Shown: positions 10,762 to 22,478, counted from the first letter of the stretch. The stretch is 64,000 bases of DNA from Capillidium heterosporum (GCA_016630905.1 WBMQ01000012.1:744001-808000), one strand, 5' to 3'. Made by a program: numbers and translations. Notes: generated by a model from the letters alone, not told the origin.

Positions 10762-11773
10762 TGTAATGTCCAGGGAGGTACCACTGGATCCAACTAATGA
10801 TGTGGTAGGTTAGAAAAGTAAAACTAACGCCTACCACTGCATTGGTAATAAAGGTCTGGATCCTCCAGATGGCAGGCCGGATAGCCAGGTAAAGGAGGTA
10901 CACCATAAGGAGCGCCCACACAATGGTAGTCATGTCCCAGCTCCAGGAAAGGACCGAAGAGATGGATTGGGACTTGGGCATGGAATGATGCTGAATAGGA
11001 GGAGGCTGGCTAGGTGGTGGTTGCGCAACCACTGGCGCCACAGTGTTAGGGTCAAAGGTAGGGGTTGGTTGATAGATCAACGTTGGTTCAAAGGGATAGA
11101 CGGTATTAGTAACATTAATTGCCCAAAGGAGATGAGATTCGAGGGTAGCGAGGATCGTCAAAATATAGTAGGAGGCTGGAAGGATGGGGAGACTAGACCA
11201 CATAATATTATCATGTTGAAAATAAAAGTACAGGTAAAGGATAAATTTATTTATAGGACAAAGGACGAGATCAGGCTGCTGGGAACAGCTATGGCTAGGG
11301 ACAGGGGGTGAGTAACAGCTATTAAAAATAGCGAGGTGGAACGTTGTCAAGATACTGGCTTTTGGTAGTCATCGAGGGGTTTAAATATCCCTTTGGTATC
11401 TTGGTTGTAGTGATGTTAGAGGGATTGGGTTCCCCTTCAGCAATCCACTACTCTATAGATTAATTGAATGTTTACCAAGTTTATCCAAAAGGACCAGTAA
11501 TTCTGTTAACTACTATTGATGTGTTTTTCATTGTTGGAATGTGAGGATCAGATAACGTGCTGCTAATCATTGGAGTTTCCAGGTTATGGTCAAAGTCAAG
11601 AATAAAAGAATAAAAGTAGTCAAATATCTGATATGTGAGGTGGATTCGTAACTAAGATAGTTACAAATTGAGGATGGAAAGTTTGAAAATTGATAAAGTA
11701 TACAAGAGAAAGGAACTAAAAAGAATAGATCTATGACCTAATAATCAGAATTGTGACGACCAGGGTTGTTACA
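10762..11773 (-). mobile_element. solo-LTR-like element, family 2, copy A (longest)
   Basis: Read on the minus strand it starts TGTAACAACC and ends TTACA, giving 5-bp inverted ends TGTAA/TTACA as in many Ty3/gypsy LTRs. A TATTTAAACCC TATA-like motif sits about one third along, with conserved sequence downstream (CAACGTTCCACCTCGCTAT). Related copies: 19800-20068 (-), 20301-20968 (-), 23680-24373 (-), 16698-16970 (+) and 47110-47889 (+). This copy is about 1 kb and, unlike the others, carries an open frame of about 220 codons (11350 to 10688, minus) that starts without ATG, contains proline-rich and hydrophobic stretches and runs out of the element. Flanking bases are CTAG and CTAC, at best an imperfect 4-bp target duplication. 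Confidence 0.6.
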
Positions 11774-11975
11774 CTAGGAATGATTTTCAAATACTGCCAA
11801 GTATTTATGTAGTAATGAATAATTTACTATAAATGCAAAATCTATTGGAATAGTCATTATTACATCTCTTATTTTTGCTATGATCAATCAATTTCTATTG
11901 GATTGGCGCAAATAATGCAGTGATCTATCCTGAACAACAAAGCTTTAAAATAGCTAGTTTCTTTATCAACAAAAG

Positions 11976-13171
11976 ATGGGTGTCAGTCTCAACAGTATAT
12001 CCAACTATATACTTGATGAGATATCTGAATACTCGGGTAGAATTAAATTATTGTACTGCGATAAATGGTTTAGCAATCTTTCAATAAGTAAAGTTTATCA
12101 GAAAATAGATTCATACAATAGCATTAAAATTTTTCAAGAATTGAAAAACATGGCATCAAAATATGGCTGATACAGTCATGTATTAGACTTGCAATTGCTT
12201 TCCAAGTTCTACGATCATAAAGAGTATTTTCCCAGCTTGAAAAGATCAAGATACATGATGGAAGAACATATTGCTTCGGGTTGAACTGCTTGCATACCTT
12301 GAACGCAAAATTAATGAAGTTTGAGGTGATGCTTCAGACGCCTTCTTCACTTATACCCGACTTTGGTCATGTAGTTGAAGAGCTTGTATATATCGATATA
12401 GCTTTAAATGCGTTCCATATCTCACAGCTTAGAAAGCTACGTCTAGTGGTCAATAGTGTCGATGAACAACTCTACATAATCAACACCAAGTTTCCCAACC
12501 TACATTTGTTAAACTTATGGGTTACTTTCTATACATCCAAATTGAATATGGTTCCAATTATCTTCAAACTGAAGAAGGCTTGAAATGCGCCTACAGTATA
12601 TTTGAAATATAGTTCAGATTCTCTTTGCCTGTTTCTTCAAACTTGGTGCTTTAGAACTTTATAAAGAGCTGAGAGGTGGTTTAGACCTTTACTAAAACAT
12701 TAATATATCCACCTTTCAAAAATTAATATATTTGAATATGACTGTAGGGACCTATGTCTCTAGAGGATTTGTTAAATTTCCTGAGCTTCGAGTATGTCAA
12801 TATTTTCTTATGTGATAGTTTCGACTCCAAAGCAATAACCGTTTACTTTGCCTACCTAGACTAACTCAAGTACTTCTTGAAACCAAGAATAAAAATGACT
12901 TGTTTAAAGGCGTCAAATGTATCAGTCCTGTCATCCGGATGAAACTGAAAGAAATCAAGTTTCTCATCCCGAATTTCATCAAAATCTTGCAGTTTCAACT
13001 ACCTAAACTCATTAATTTGATTATACAACATGTTGAATATTCCTTGAACGACTCTATACTCGACATTATCCAGAACTAGAGTAGCTTAAACTTACAGTTC
13101 GCTGCCATATCTAATAAATCAGTGTCAAAGATTAGATCAAATCGAAATTCCTCGATACTATATTTAAATGA
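11976..13171 (+). pseudogene. F-box/LRR-like pseudogene
   Basis: It begins with an ATG and an F-box-like start (ISNYILDEISEYSGRIKLLY) that stops after 64 codons. LRR-type segments follow in changing frames: FHISQLRKLRLVV, FPNLHLLNLWV, LPRLTQVLL-like and SPVIRMKLKEIK, then LQFQLPKLINLI, and the terminal block LNLQFAAIS. The order and spacing match the intact family members, so this is one full-length decayed copy. Multiple stops and frameshifts rule out expression of a full protein. Confidence 0.7.
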
Positions 13172-14124
13172 AGATGGTAATAACTTTATAAACTATTTTT
13201 GAAGCTTCACTATCTATTTAGAATTTATAAAATATTGCATATTATATTACGACTTATGTGATAAAATTGTACTTTTATCTATCACCTAATATAATTACAA
13301 CAGCTAGTACTACAAATAGCATATGAGTTATAGTATATAGCTTATGATCCTCGCTATTAGTATATGTAAAGTAGGTTTTAATCAGTTATTGATAAATTCT
13401 TCAAGTAAGCTATTTAGGCATATGATATTTTAAATCAATAGTTTAGGGTTTCATATATTATAGGCTTCCATTTGTATCCGTTAAAAAGCTTTGTATAATA
13501 TGTTAAGCTGATCAAAGCTATATATTTTATAAAGGTAGGTGAAATTTGCAAGCAAACCTTCCCAAAATTTTAAACTGTATCAATACATTATACATTTACA
13601 GAAGGGAAAGCTAGTTTATATCAGCAGGCGCCTATTAGAAAACTAGTAAAGCATTTTATCGACGCCTTTCCATCGTTTAAAAGAGCTGATAGGTGTCCTT
13701 TTGTTATTTTTCCGATAAGTTAATCAAAGGATTGGATAGATTCATCCATTTATACTGATACAATAACTGAACTGAATTGCAGCCATACTTATACTTTTCG
13801 GGGACTTGATACACCTGGAGTTCTCCGAACTACACATGCTTTGATGTATTGGATATAGAACGCCAAATCATAATAATCAACACCAAATACGTCTATATAC
13901 CACTATCAAATTTGGCAGGTTATCATCCCAAAGTACAAAGGTACAAGTAGCACAAGGTAGCCTTCGAGTTTTGAGAATTCAAGCTGAAGTACAACTGGGT
14001 CTTTGAGACTTCAATAATAATACAGCCAATGGAGTCTATCAATTTCAACCATGAGACCTTAACAAATTAACCACAATTCTCGACTAAATTATACTGATGA
14101 GGGCAAGCAAAGTTTGAAGGAAGG
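13172..14124. other. intergenic with a faint coding trace
   Basis: From about 13890 to 14070 the plus strand reads TKYVYIPLSNLAGYHPKVQR and, after a stop, FKLKYNWVFETSIIIQPMES, with only two stops in about 60 codons. This may be the end of a decayed gene of unknown type. The rest shows nothing. Confidence 0.25.
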
Positions 14125-14131
14125 TATAAAA
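14125..14131 (+). promoter_or_regulatory. TATA box of the GDPD gene
   Basis: TATAAAA lies 41-47 bp before the ATG at 14172, the usual spacing for TATA boxes in this window. Confidence 0.5.
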
Positions 14132-14171
14132 GTATCAAGAAGGGCTGCCAAATTCTCAAGTAACTGAAAAA

Positions 14172-15432
14172 ATGAAATTCCCAATTGCCCAAATTCCTCT
14201 ACTACTAAGTCTACTAGTTTCAGTCCAAGGTCACATCGAAGACATCCCCGACGTAAAGTGGCCAACTTTAGATGGAAAGCCAGTAAAGCTATTCAGCCAC
14301 CGTGGTATGAAGTCTCAGCAACCCCAACACACCTTTGGAAGTTACTGGCTGGCAGCTATCAACGGTGCCGATTACTTGGAAGCCTGATCTCGTCCTAACT
14401 AAGGATGGTATTCCCGTATGCTACCACGATTTACACGTAGAGGCTGGTACCAACGTTGCCGATTTACCTGAATTCGCCCACCTCAAGAAAACTTTTGTTG
14501 GTAAGATTGATGGCAACAACGTAACTTTCAAGGACGCTTGGTTCGTAAGCGATTTTACCTTGAAAGAGTTACGCAAGCTACGTGTCAAGCAGGCAGTTGC
14601 CGGTGTCCGTCCCCAGTTCTATAACCAATTGTTCCGCATCCCCACCTTCCAAGAGTTCTTGGACAATGCTCACCACTTAAGCTACTTGTTGAAAAAGCCT
14701 ATGAATATTGCACCCGAGATCAAATCAGCTGAATTCCATGGAGACCTGAGGCCTAACAACCGTCGTTACTTTGAAGATAAAGTCTTGCAGACTTTGAAGG
14801 AGAATGGTTACCGATTGAAAAAGGAGGATAAATCCAACTGTAAAGCCAAGCTGGATGTCGAACCTGCTGTCAAAGGTAAATGCCCAAGCAAGAAGTATGT
14901 CGATGTTCCATGTGGTGAAATTGCCCTCCAGAACTTCGACTTTGATTCTCTAAAATACTGTGCCGCCAAAACCGATAAGAATATTGGCATTGAACACGTC
15001 GCTTTGAACGATAAGAATCCTTGGATGTTCACACCTTCCGGTATAAAGCAAGTAGCCAACCATGCCCAAGTTTTATCTTTACGTAAAGATTTCTTGTGGA
15101 ATCCAACTATCCAGTCTGAATTTAAGTACCGTAACGTAACTATCAACCAGGAAGAAGTTGCCAAGTTGGGTGGGTTTTTGGATGGTAAGAAGCTGGTTGA
15201 GGCCGCTCATCAGAACGGTGTTAAAATTGTACCTTATACTTTCTACGATTCTAGAGAGACTCCCAACTTGGGTTGTGCTATCAAGTGTTTGGAAATTGGA
15301 AATACGAGGAAGGAGTTGAAGTTCTTTATGAAGCTGGGTGTTGACGGTATGTTTATTGAGAATTTAGCTGAGGGAGTGCAGATGCGTACCGAGTTCAACA
15401 CCGAGTTACGAGTAAAGCTTGAACATGCTTAG
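14172..15432 (+). CDS. secreted glycerophosphodiester phosphodiesterase (one-base frameshift at about 14382)
   Basis: Glycerophosphodiester phosphodiesterases release glycerol-3-phosphate from deacylated phospholipids. A signal peptide (MKFPIAQIPLLLSLLVSVQG) predicts secretion. The GDPD core is present: HRG (catalytic His), a PEHT-like PQHTFGSYWLAAINGADYLE (metal-ligand Glu), DLVLTKDGIPVCYHD (second catalytic His) and conserved DFTLKELRKLR and IPTFQEFLD. After GADYLE the frame shifts by +1: one extra base near 14382 separates a 72-codon first part from an otherwise open remainder of about 350 codons. Restoring frame gives about 420 residues, normal for fungal secreted GDPDs. The shift coincides with GCC-TGA-T, so a +1 slip at the TGA would also continue the protein. 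It may be an assembly error, a recent mutation or recoding. Cysteines in the second half suggest disulfides. Confidence 0.85.
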
Positions 15433-16232
15433 ATTTACCTAATAAACTAATTTTTGAGAGATATATTTTTATAAAAGTATATATATTCTCATTTTAGCCA
15501 ACTATTTTAGATTAGTGATCACTTTTATACATATTGAAAGTTGCTGAGTAAAATATGATTCTTCAAAGACATTATATTTAATTTTTAAAGATACTATATT
15601 TAAATATTGATACCAATTCCTTATGCATAACTTGAAATGGCTGTATACCTAAATATGGCTTATTACAATACCTACATTATATATTTGTAGCATATTAAAT
15701 ATCACTTTCCTTGACCACGTTTCGAAGTTCACTAATGGATATTCATCTAATCAATAAAGTTTTTACTAAAATAGAACTAACAATTTAGGTTCAAAAAGAT
15801 GATCATGTTAAATATATTAGGTTATAGTCAGTAGAAGATAACCAACAAAAAATAATTTTGGTGTCGACTATTTCTATTCGAATATAATAACTATTTAGCT
15901 CAAAGTAAGTTATTTATGCTCTTAATGATATCAAAGGCTTTGCATCCTAATAGATCCAAATTGAATATATTGAATCACATTATAATTCAACTGAACAAAG
16001 AAAAGATAAAGAGTATATTCTCGCTAATAAATTTGATGGGTAACTAGCTTTTAGTATCCGAAATGTAAAAAGCAGCAATATACAGTAGAGATTTAAGTTA
16101 TAATTTTCAATTCCATATAGTATCTCCAAGAAGAAGCCTTTGTCTTCAAAGCTTTATGTTACAAAGCATATCCTTTGCTACAAAAACCGAAAATCAATAT
16201 AAAAGAAAGCCTATCAATATCAAAAGGATTAT
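15433..16232. other. intergenic, no gene seen
   Basis: Very AT-rich with stops in every frame. A TATA-like AATATAAAAG at about 16195 precedes the relic that follows. Confidence 0.4.
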
Positions 16233-16491
16233 AATGAAATTTTATATTACCTGTTGCTATAGCGTTAGCAAGCTACCTCCAACTCCTCAGACCTGGTAGC
16301 AACAATCAAGCATATCAATTGGACAGGTTTCAATTTTAACGAAATCAGAAGACCTAACTATCAACTAAAAGCTGAATAACGTGTACAACCTTTGTAATCC
16401 AATTATTGAAAATATAGAAACCTGGCAAAAAAGAGAGATCGAGCCTCCTCTAACTGTTTGCAGTGTCATTTACAACTTAAGAAGCATGTAA
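16233..16491 (+). pseudogene. possible relic of a small secreted-protein gene
   Basis: ATG at 16233 is followed, if one T of a T4 run is ignored, by a signal-peptide-like FILPVAIALASYLQLLRPGS. Later segments include NVYNLCNPIIENIETWQKRE and PPLTVCSVIYNLRS before a TAA. Several stops and frame changes intervene. The signal-peptide look and the upstream TATA-like box are the only support. Confidence 0.22.
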
Positions 16492-16697
16492 TTTTAGATA
16501 AGGAAGCTAGTACACATGCAAACTAACATATACGGGTCACAAAGAGTATTTTAATATCTACCAAGGTGATGCTTATAGACTAATAATATTTGTCTACAAA
16601 GATCATTTTGGAGTAAAAGTAACTCAAATCCAAAAACTAATAAAACTAGCAGTAAACTAATAAATGTAAAATCTAAAGCTAACTGCAATATATAATA

Positions 16698-16970
16698 AGT
16701 ATAACAACCAAAATTTTTAAAATACTTGCTATTAGGTTATAGACCTGCTTCGCTTATTTGTTCTTTCATACCACTTGCTCTACCAACTTTCTCTCTGTCA
16801 TATTCCAATTCGTAGTCAAAATGGTTACAAAACTGTTCCGCCTCCTATATTTCACTTAACTACCTTGGTATTTTCTTCTCTTAGTTCTGATCATAGCATA
16901 GAAATTCGAACTATCGGGAGTATAACATCTGATATGGGAATTCCAATAGTTACTGTAGGGAAGTCTATTA
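16698..16970 (+). mobile_element. LTR-like element, family 2, copy E (truncated)
   Basis: It starts ATAACAACC and follows the first quarter of the family (TAGACCTGCTTCGCTTATTT, CCGCCTCCTATATTTCAC, AGTTCTGATCATAGC), most like the copy at 23680-24373. The similarity ends near 16970; the terminal TTACA part is absent. Confidence 0.5.
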
Positions 16971-16971
16971 A

Positions 16972-17152
16972 GGAATGCTGAGCTGGATTCGAGGTAACCC
17001 AATGTAGTGATGATCACACCAATAAAACTAAAGAAACTCAAAGCTGTGATTTTGACAGCTAATACTTTAGTTGCGATCTGAACTCAGAGCTGGGTCATAA
17101 AGACAAAGGAGGTCACAGTCATAACAAGGTCAAGAAGTGCAGTAATGTCCAT
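16972..17152 (-). pseudogene. relic of small membrane-protein gene next to LTR
   Basis: On the minus strand, ATG at 17152 opens MDITALLDLVMTVTSFVFM, then a TGA, then VLAVKITALSFFSFIGVIIT, which looks like two transmembrane helices separated by one stop. The frame runs into the truncated LTR-like copy. Family unknown. Confidence 0.22.
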
Positions 17153-18395
17153 TGGAGTTCTAATTCTCAAAGTACCTAATTGACTTTAATCCTAATTATG
17201 AGCGATTCTAATTTAATACTAATTCTGCTAATCTTAATTCTAAATCTATGCTAATCTAAACTGGCAATATTCTACTCTACTCTTGACTAATTCAGCGGTT
17301 ACAGGAAGTCGGTATTAAAGGCTTGCAGTGATTATAACACAAAGGAATCAAAACATTTACTATAGAATAATCACTTGTCAGAAAGCTACACAAGTTAGGA
17401 GGTTTATATAGGGTAAGGGGTAGCGGTATATGTAAAAATGAAGATAATGATAGCGAACTCAGTTAAGAAAACAAGTTGTATTTATCCTGTTCTGAAGAAC
17501 AATCGGATAATCCATTTATACAACATTACTACTCTCCAGCATAATTAAGACTTACTTTAGGAATGATGAATTGATTCAGATTGCAACTAGGTCAGAGGTC
17601 CTTATGGCTGTGCTAAGGATCTGTCTTTCTAAGGTTGATTTTTAGAAGGCTATTTTAGCTGATTACTGGGTCAAATTGTCTTGGGGAGAGTTTTGCTAGC
17701 TAGGAGGACTGTCAAGTTGATTCTCTAAAGAAGCCTTCTAAAATTTCCTAGCACTTATAATAAGCTTAAAGATTTTATTAGAAGAAATCTATAAAATAAT
17801 TAGGAAAATATACTCAATCTAATTAAAAAAAGTAAATGATACAATCAAACTTAAGGACTATGAAAGTTGGGTAAAACATTGCATCAAAAACATTACAATT
17901 GTTTAAAGGAAGAAAATATCACTTTTATAGCTAAATAAGCATTTATACTTGTAGTATTATTTCTATTCTAATATATTTAACTAGTTTAAATGCATATATA
18001 TATAAGTATTGCAAAGTAATATATATGGTGAATTTTTCATATATTTTATTTTTCAGTTAAATTTGAAATTTAAATTGCCAATTTTATTAGCAAATTTCGC
18101 CATATTGGTTTAGCATTTTTGCTAACTAACCTGCAATTTTTCCAGTTTGATCTAAAAATACGATGCCTTCCTGGAAAGAGCTCTGGAGCGCTTTCAAGTT
18201 TAAATTTATAATATAGAGAATATACATGTGCTATAGGGAAATGCTTTATCTTTCTCCACCTACATGTATATAGCATCAACATATATGCGGTTATAGCCGC
18301 CTAGTACTAAGCATTCTCACTTAAAACTCAACAATAATTCAACTTCACCAAGCTAACGATTCCAAAGTTTCTATTGGTTCAACTGAACCCCAAAG
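17153..18395. other. intergenic, no gene seen
   Basis: AT-rich. A short run of repeated CTAAT words (about 17190-17290) is the only low-complexity feature. An ATTGG (inverted CCAAT) at about 18373 and the following TATA box belong to the TFIIA gene. Confidence 0.4.
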
Positions 18396-18403
18396 TATAA
18401 ATA
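18396..18403 (+). promoter_or_regulatory. TATA box of the TFIIA gamma gene
   Basis: TATAAATA lies 54-61 bp before the ATG, with an ATTGG motif about 20 bp further upstream. Confidence 0.5.
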
Positions 18404-18456
18404 GGAAATTTCAAACTAATCAGCTGGGAACCATTTTCTCGCCTCCAAAGTTGAAA

Positions 18457-18901
18457 ATGTCGCAATACTACGAGCTCTACCGCAGTTCCAGCTTGGGCAT
18501 AGCTTTAACCGAAACTTTAGATGAGCTTATCAACTCAGGGCAGATCAACCCTCAATTAGCTATGAAAATATTGTCCCAGGTAGCCTTTCCTATTTATACT
18601 TTTAGGTTACCAACTTTATAAATTAGTTTGATAGGAGTGTTGCTGAGACTTTAAATTCCCAAGTGAAAAGCCGTGTTACCTTCAAAGTAGATATTTCATC
18701 TTTTTAACAACTCCATTTTAACATTAACCAACTTTTATTAATTTTTAAATACTAAAGGGTCATTTATACAATTTCCGATTGTATAATGACGTTTGGACCT
18801 TCATAGTCAAGAATCCAATCTTCCGATTTAAGAACGACATAGTTATGGTTGATAAGGTTAAAATAGTAGCTTGCAACGCCAAAAAGCCGGGGGACAACTA
18901 A
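18457..18901 (+). CDS. TOA2: transcription initiation factor IIA small (gamma) subunit
   Basis: Nuclear general transcription factor subunit that stabilises TBP on the TATA box. Exons are 18457-18579, 18627-18686 and 18758-18901 (introns 47 and 71 nt, GT..AG). The product is 108 residues, the family's usual length. The N-terminal helical domain ([20 protein letters not shown].. [14 protein letters not shown]) and the C-terminal beta-barrel ([40 protein letters not shown]) are complete and in order. The GHLYNFR segment contacting DNA/TBP is intact. This is one of the best supported genes in the window, and its short introns set the splice rules used for others. Confidence 0.96.
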
Positions 18902-19799
18902 ATTTATTTTTTAAAACTATTGGGCATAGGTATTTATGGAGGCTGATGAGTAAGTTTAGAGACGTGGATGTATAAATGTTATTTTATTTTATTGTATAAA
19001 AGTTTCAACTTGATATTACAATACTTTGCTTATTTTGTGGTTTTCTTTTAAAGCCTCTTTAAATGATTTATATATACGTATATAAAGTTCTATTTGTAGT
19101 ATTAATCTTTAATTCATTTACTTGTGGTTTATGGTTTAGATAAATTTGACGAGTCGTTAATCCGATTCTGATGAACCATAAACTAATATATACTAGCTAT
19201 TTTATTATTACTACAATGTAGTTTAAAAGCTATACATGCAACTCTACTCCTTTCGATAAAGTATTTACATACAAATATTCCACTTCCCAGCTCTGTTTAT
19301 ATCACCTATGTATACGATTTGGTTAAATCGGCTTTAAATTCAATACATCTATTTTAGCTTTGTTATGATCAGCTAATAACCTTATAACTTCCTCCATTTA
19401 TTATCTATTGGTCTACTCAATTAAATTTCCGGAATTGATATAGCTTTTCAATACATTTATTTTTAGAATATGATAAGTCAAAGAGAAGTTGTAACTCATA
19501 GTTATACAGTCTATTTATTCCACTTTCCATACAACACTATTTTTATACTAGAATCACTTACTTTTTGACCATATTTATAGCAACTGAAGTTAACTACAAA
19601 TACTGTCAATATTGGATAACTAGAGGGTGTTTAAATGTATTTGAAATTGATTGCTTTATTTAAGAATGAACTTTGTATATAAAACAAAGGACCATCTTCT
19701 GTTCAAAAAATTGAATATATTGCAGCTATAGTTTTGTAGCACATATCTTATATTATATTTTAGACCAAGCTGGTAAAAATGCAAACTAGTTGGCAAATG
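18902..19799. other. intergenic, no gene seen
   Basis: AT-rich with no supported frame. The first part is presumably the 3' UTR of the TFIIA gene. Confidence 0.4.
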
Positions 19800-20068
19800 T
19801 GTAAGGTCCAGAGAGATGCTGCCGGATCCAACTAAAAATGATACCATACTGGAAGCTAATGACATGGTAGGTTAGGAAGGCGAAGCCAGAACCTACCACT
19901 GTGTTGGTAATAAAGGCCTGAACTCTTCGGATGACAGGCTGGATAGCCAGGTAAAGAAGGTACACCACAAGGAATGCCCACACGATGGTAGTTACGTCCC
20001 AATTCCAGGAAGGGATAGAGGGGATAAATTGAGATTTGGGTACAGATTGGAACTAGACAGGAGGAGGC
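19800..20068 (-). mobile_element. LTR-like element, family 2, copy F (3' part only)
   Basis: Read on the minus strand it ends CTGGACCTTACA, as the other copies do, and closely matches copy A over the last 270 bp, including the segment that encodes VVYLLYLAIQPVIRRVQ in both. The 5' part with TGTAACAACC is missing. Confidence 0.55.
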
Positions 20069-20300
20069 TTTGTAAAAAATCTTTCTAAATTAGTTGTAGT
20101 TTCACTTAATAACTAGAATTCAGTTTTATACTCCAGACTTATAGATTACCAGTTTGGCATTCATCCTAACAATGCTAGAAGCTTCTTTTCTCTTTAGCAT
20201 GAGTTAGGCATTTCATTTAGCATTGACTGTTTCTAAATCAATCTTGCCATTCCTTAAGTTATTGATTACTGCTCAGAAGAACAATAGAAATAGTGGCACT

Positions 20301-20968
20301 TGTAAGGTCCAAGGGGGTGTCGTTGAATCCAGCTAATGATGGTGTCATAATGGGAGCGCATAACAGGATAGGTCGGGACAGTAGAATCAATATTAACCAC
20401 CACATTGATAATATAAATCATTCAAAGGAGGTAAGTCCAAAGGGAAGCGAAGAAAGTTTGAACAGAGTGAGCTGAGAGGGAATAGAAGTCGAGCCAGATA
20501 TTCGCACGATCTAATAGCTAAAAGGCTGATCAGGAACAAGACTTTATTCGTAGGCAAAAACAGAAGATTAGGCTGTCAGAAACAGCTATGGCTAAGGGTT
20601 GAGATCAAGAGATGAGTAATAGCTACGAATAGCGAGGTGGAACGTTATCAAAATCTAGGCCTTTAATGGCATCCCAAGGGTTTAAATACCCTTTTGGTAT
20701 CTTGACAATACTTGATTATCAGAATTCCGATATTAGGATGCTATCCTGATAATAGTTGAGGGTTCTTAGATTGTAGCCGAAACTAAGAGTATGGAAACTA
20801 TAAAAATAATCAAGAATATCTAATAAGTAGAACAGATTCATAATCGAAAATAGTTATAAATGAGAAGTAGAAAAATCGAAAGTTGGTAATAGAAAATGAT
20901 GTGATGGTTACACAAAGAAATAGGTCTATAACCCCATACTAGGAATTGTAACAGTCAAGGTTGTTACA
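20301..20968 (-). mobile_element. solo-LTR-like element, family 2, copy B (complete)
   Basis: On the minus strand it runs from TGTAACAACCTTGACTGTTA to GGACCTTACA, 668 bp, with TGTAA/TTACA ends. It has the family TATTTAAACCC motif near 20680. The frame that is open in copy A is broken here. Flanking bases do not form an obvious target duplication. Confidence 0.6.
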
Positions 20969-21716
20969 GATAGTACAAAATTTAAATTATTTTAAAAGAT
21001 TATAAATAGAAATAGACAAACTATAAGGTATATTAATTTATTGGCTACATTAAGTTAGTCATCCCAATTAAAAAGCTAAGTATCTTGAGAAAAGACTCTA
21101 TCTGCCTTCTTAAACATACAAGATAAACGCTATCTAAAATAGGCTACAGCTTCGCCAGCAACAGACTAAAAGGTAAGTTGTTAAGGCTTTGTTGGTAATA
21201 CGATTGTTGATTTGTACACATGATGAATAAGCTCAGTTAAAAGTGAACCTATTGTGTAGATAGTCTTGGAAACCTTAAAGAGTTGAATAATAGCCGTTCG
21301 AAATGTTAGTTCATGTGGAAACTTTATTAGCACGTTCACCATGAAGCTCAAAGTTTTTTGTTTCTTAATGAAATAAGATTTAATTATTTAAACAAACACT
21401 CATATTTACAATATTATTTCGATATTTTTAATTGGCCCCTTTATATTATAAGCTTATAGTACAAAAATATACATTAAAAGCGATCGATATAGTAGTTAGG
21501 CTATTTAAAAGGGCGTTTAAATGCTATGCATGCATAATTTTTGAATGCATGTTGTTGTGGATAAGTACACTAAAGTTGCCCAGTTGCAAACTTGAAAAAA
21601 GTAATCACGAGTTACTGTTGATGAAAGGTAGTAGCATCATTTATCTCAAACTAGAACTCAAAGATTATAAGTAAAGGTAAGTTGGAAATTCATTTCACAA
21701 ATTTCAAGTAAGAAAG
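20969..21716. other. intergenic, no supported gene
   Basis: AT-rich. A short open frame at 21432-21674 has no recognised motif. The AAAGCTAAGTATCTTGAGAA area (from about 21078) vaguely resembles sequence near 25280 and may be old repeat. Confidence 0.35.
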
Positions 21717-22478
21717 ATGAAAATCCTTCCACTGGCAGTTTTAGGGTTGGTAACAGCGACCTCACCACTACCCAGCAAGCTTGAACGGCGTGTCGTAGGT
21801 GGAAATGAAGTCGATCCCAAGTTCAAGTACACGTTCATGGTATCTTTGCATAAGTTCGGCGAGCATATGTGTGGAGGTACTCTATATAACAAGAATACGG
21901 TGATAACGGCGGCTCACTGTGAAGTGGATGTCCTCGACGAGTGGGAAGCCCAGGTTCATCGTCATGATCTTACCCAAAGCGTGGCATCGGAAAATGGCCA
22001 GATTCTTCAGCTGCTCAGTTCTACTAGTCATCCCAACTACGACAACGAAACTAAAGAGAATGACATTACAGTTGTTAAAACTAGTACTTTTAATGGCGAT
22101 TTAGATCCACCTTTATTGGATGATGGCACATTTTCAAAGGACCCAGGCACCATGGTTAAACTGATGGGCTGGGGTCTAACTGGTACGCTTAGTAGCAATA
22201 ATAGAACGCTCCAGGAAGTTGAAATCCCTACTATCGATTCTATAGAATGTGCGCAAAGAGTCGCTGATATCAACCCTGAGCTGCAGTTTTGCACCTTTAC
22301 CAATTTGGGTAACCAGGGTGTCTGCTCTGGGGATAGTGGAGGTCCTTTAATCGGTGTGAGAGATGGCGTTAATTATCTAATTGGTATCGTAACTGGCAAC
22401 GTTGTGTGTGGTGTTGACCCTAGCTTATATGCTAAAGTTTCTTCCTATCTCGACTTTATTTCCCAGAATTCTGCTTAG
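21717..22478 (+). CDS. secreted trypsin-fold (S1A) serine protease with non-tryptic pocket
   Basis: Extracellular endopeptidase zymogen, single exon, 253 residues. Signal peptide 1 to about 16 (MKILPLAVLGLVTATS), short propeptide, activation site at R25-V26 (ERRVVGGNEV). Catalytic triad: His67 (TAAHC), Asp116 (ENDITVVK) and Ser207 (GDSGGPL). Cysteines flank His and Ser as in the family. The residue at the base of the S1 pocket (six before the Ser; chymotrypsin 189) is Gly201, not the Asp of trypsin, and the 214-216 segment reads T-G-N in place of S-W-G, so cleavage after Arg/Lys is not expected; elastase-like or other specificity is more likely. Oddly, its own propeptide ends in Arg. Such secreted proteases are common in insect- or animal-associated zygomycete fungi. 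Confidence 0.92.
   Translation: MKILPLAVLGLVTATSPLPSKLERRVVGGNEVDPKFKYTFMVSLHKFGEHMCGGTLYNKNTVITAAHCEVDVLDEWEAQVHRHDLTQSVASENGQILQLLSSTSHPNYDNETKENDITVVKTSTFNGDLDPPLLDDGTFSKDPGTMVKLMGWGLTGTLSSNNRTLQEVEIPTIDSIECAQRVADINPELQFCTFTNLGNQGVCSGDSGGPLIGVRDGVNYLIGIVTGNVVCGVDPSLYAKVSSYLDFISQNSA

Noticed and set aside
14335-15432. Separate GDPD gene starting at the internal ATG 14335
   Set aside because: The peptide before 14383 in that frame does not match the family, while the upstream frame gives signal peptide, HRG and the metal-binding Glu; one frameshifted gene explains both.
20293-20475. Plus-strand frames at 20293-20475, 23654-23854 and 10967-11311
   Set aside because: Antisense shadows of the family 2 LTR-like element; similarity between them reflects the repeat, not a protein.
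21432-21674. 80-codon frame upstream of the protease gene
   Set aside because: No motif, lies in sequence resembling old repeats, and no promoter or homologue.
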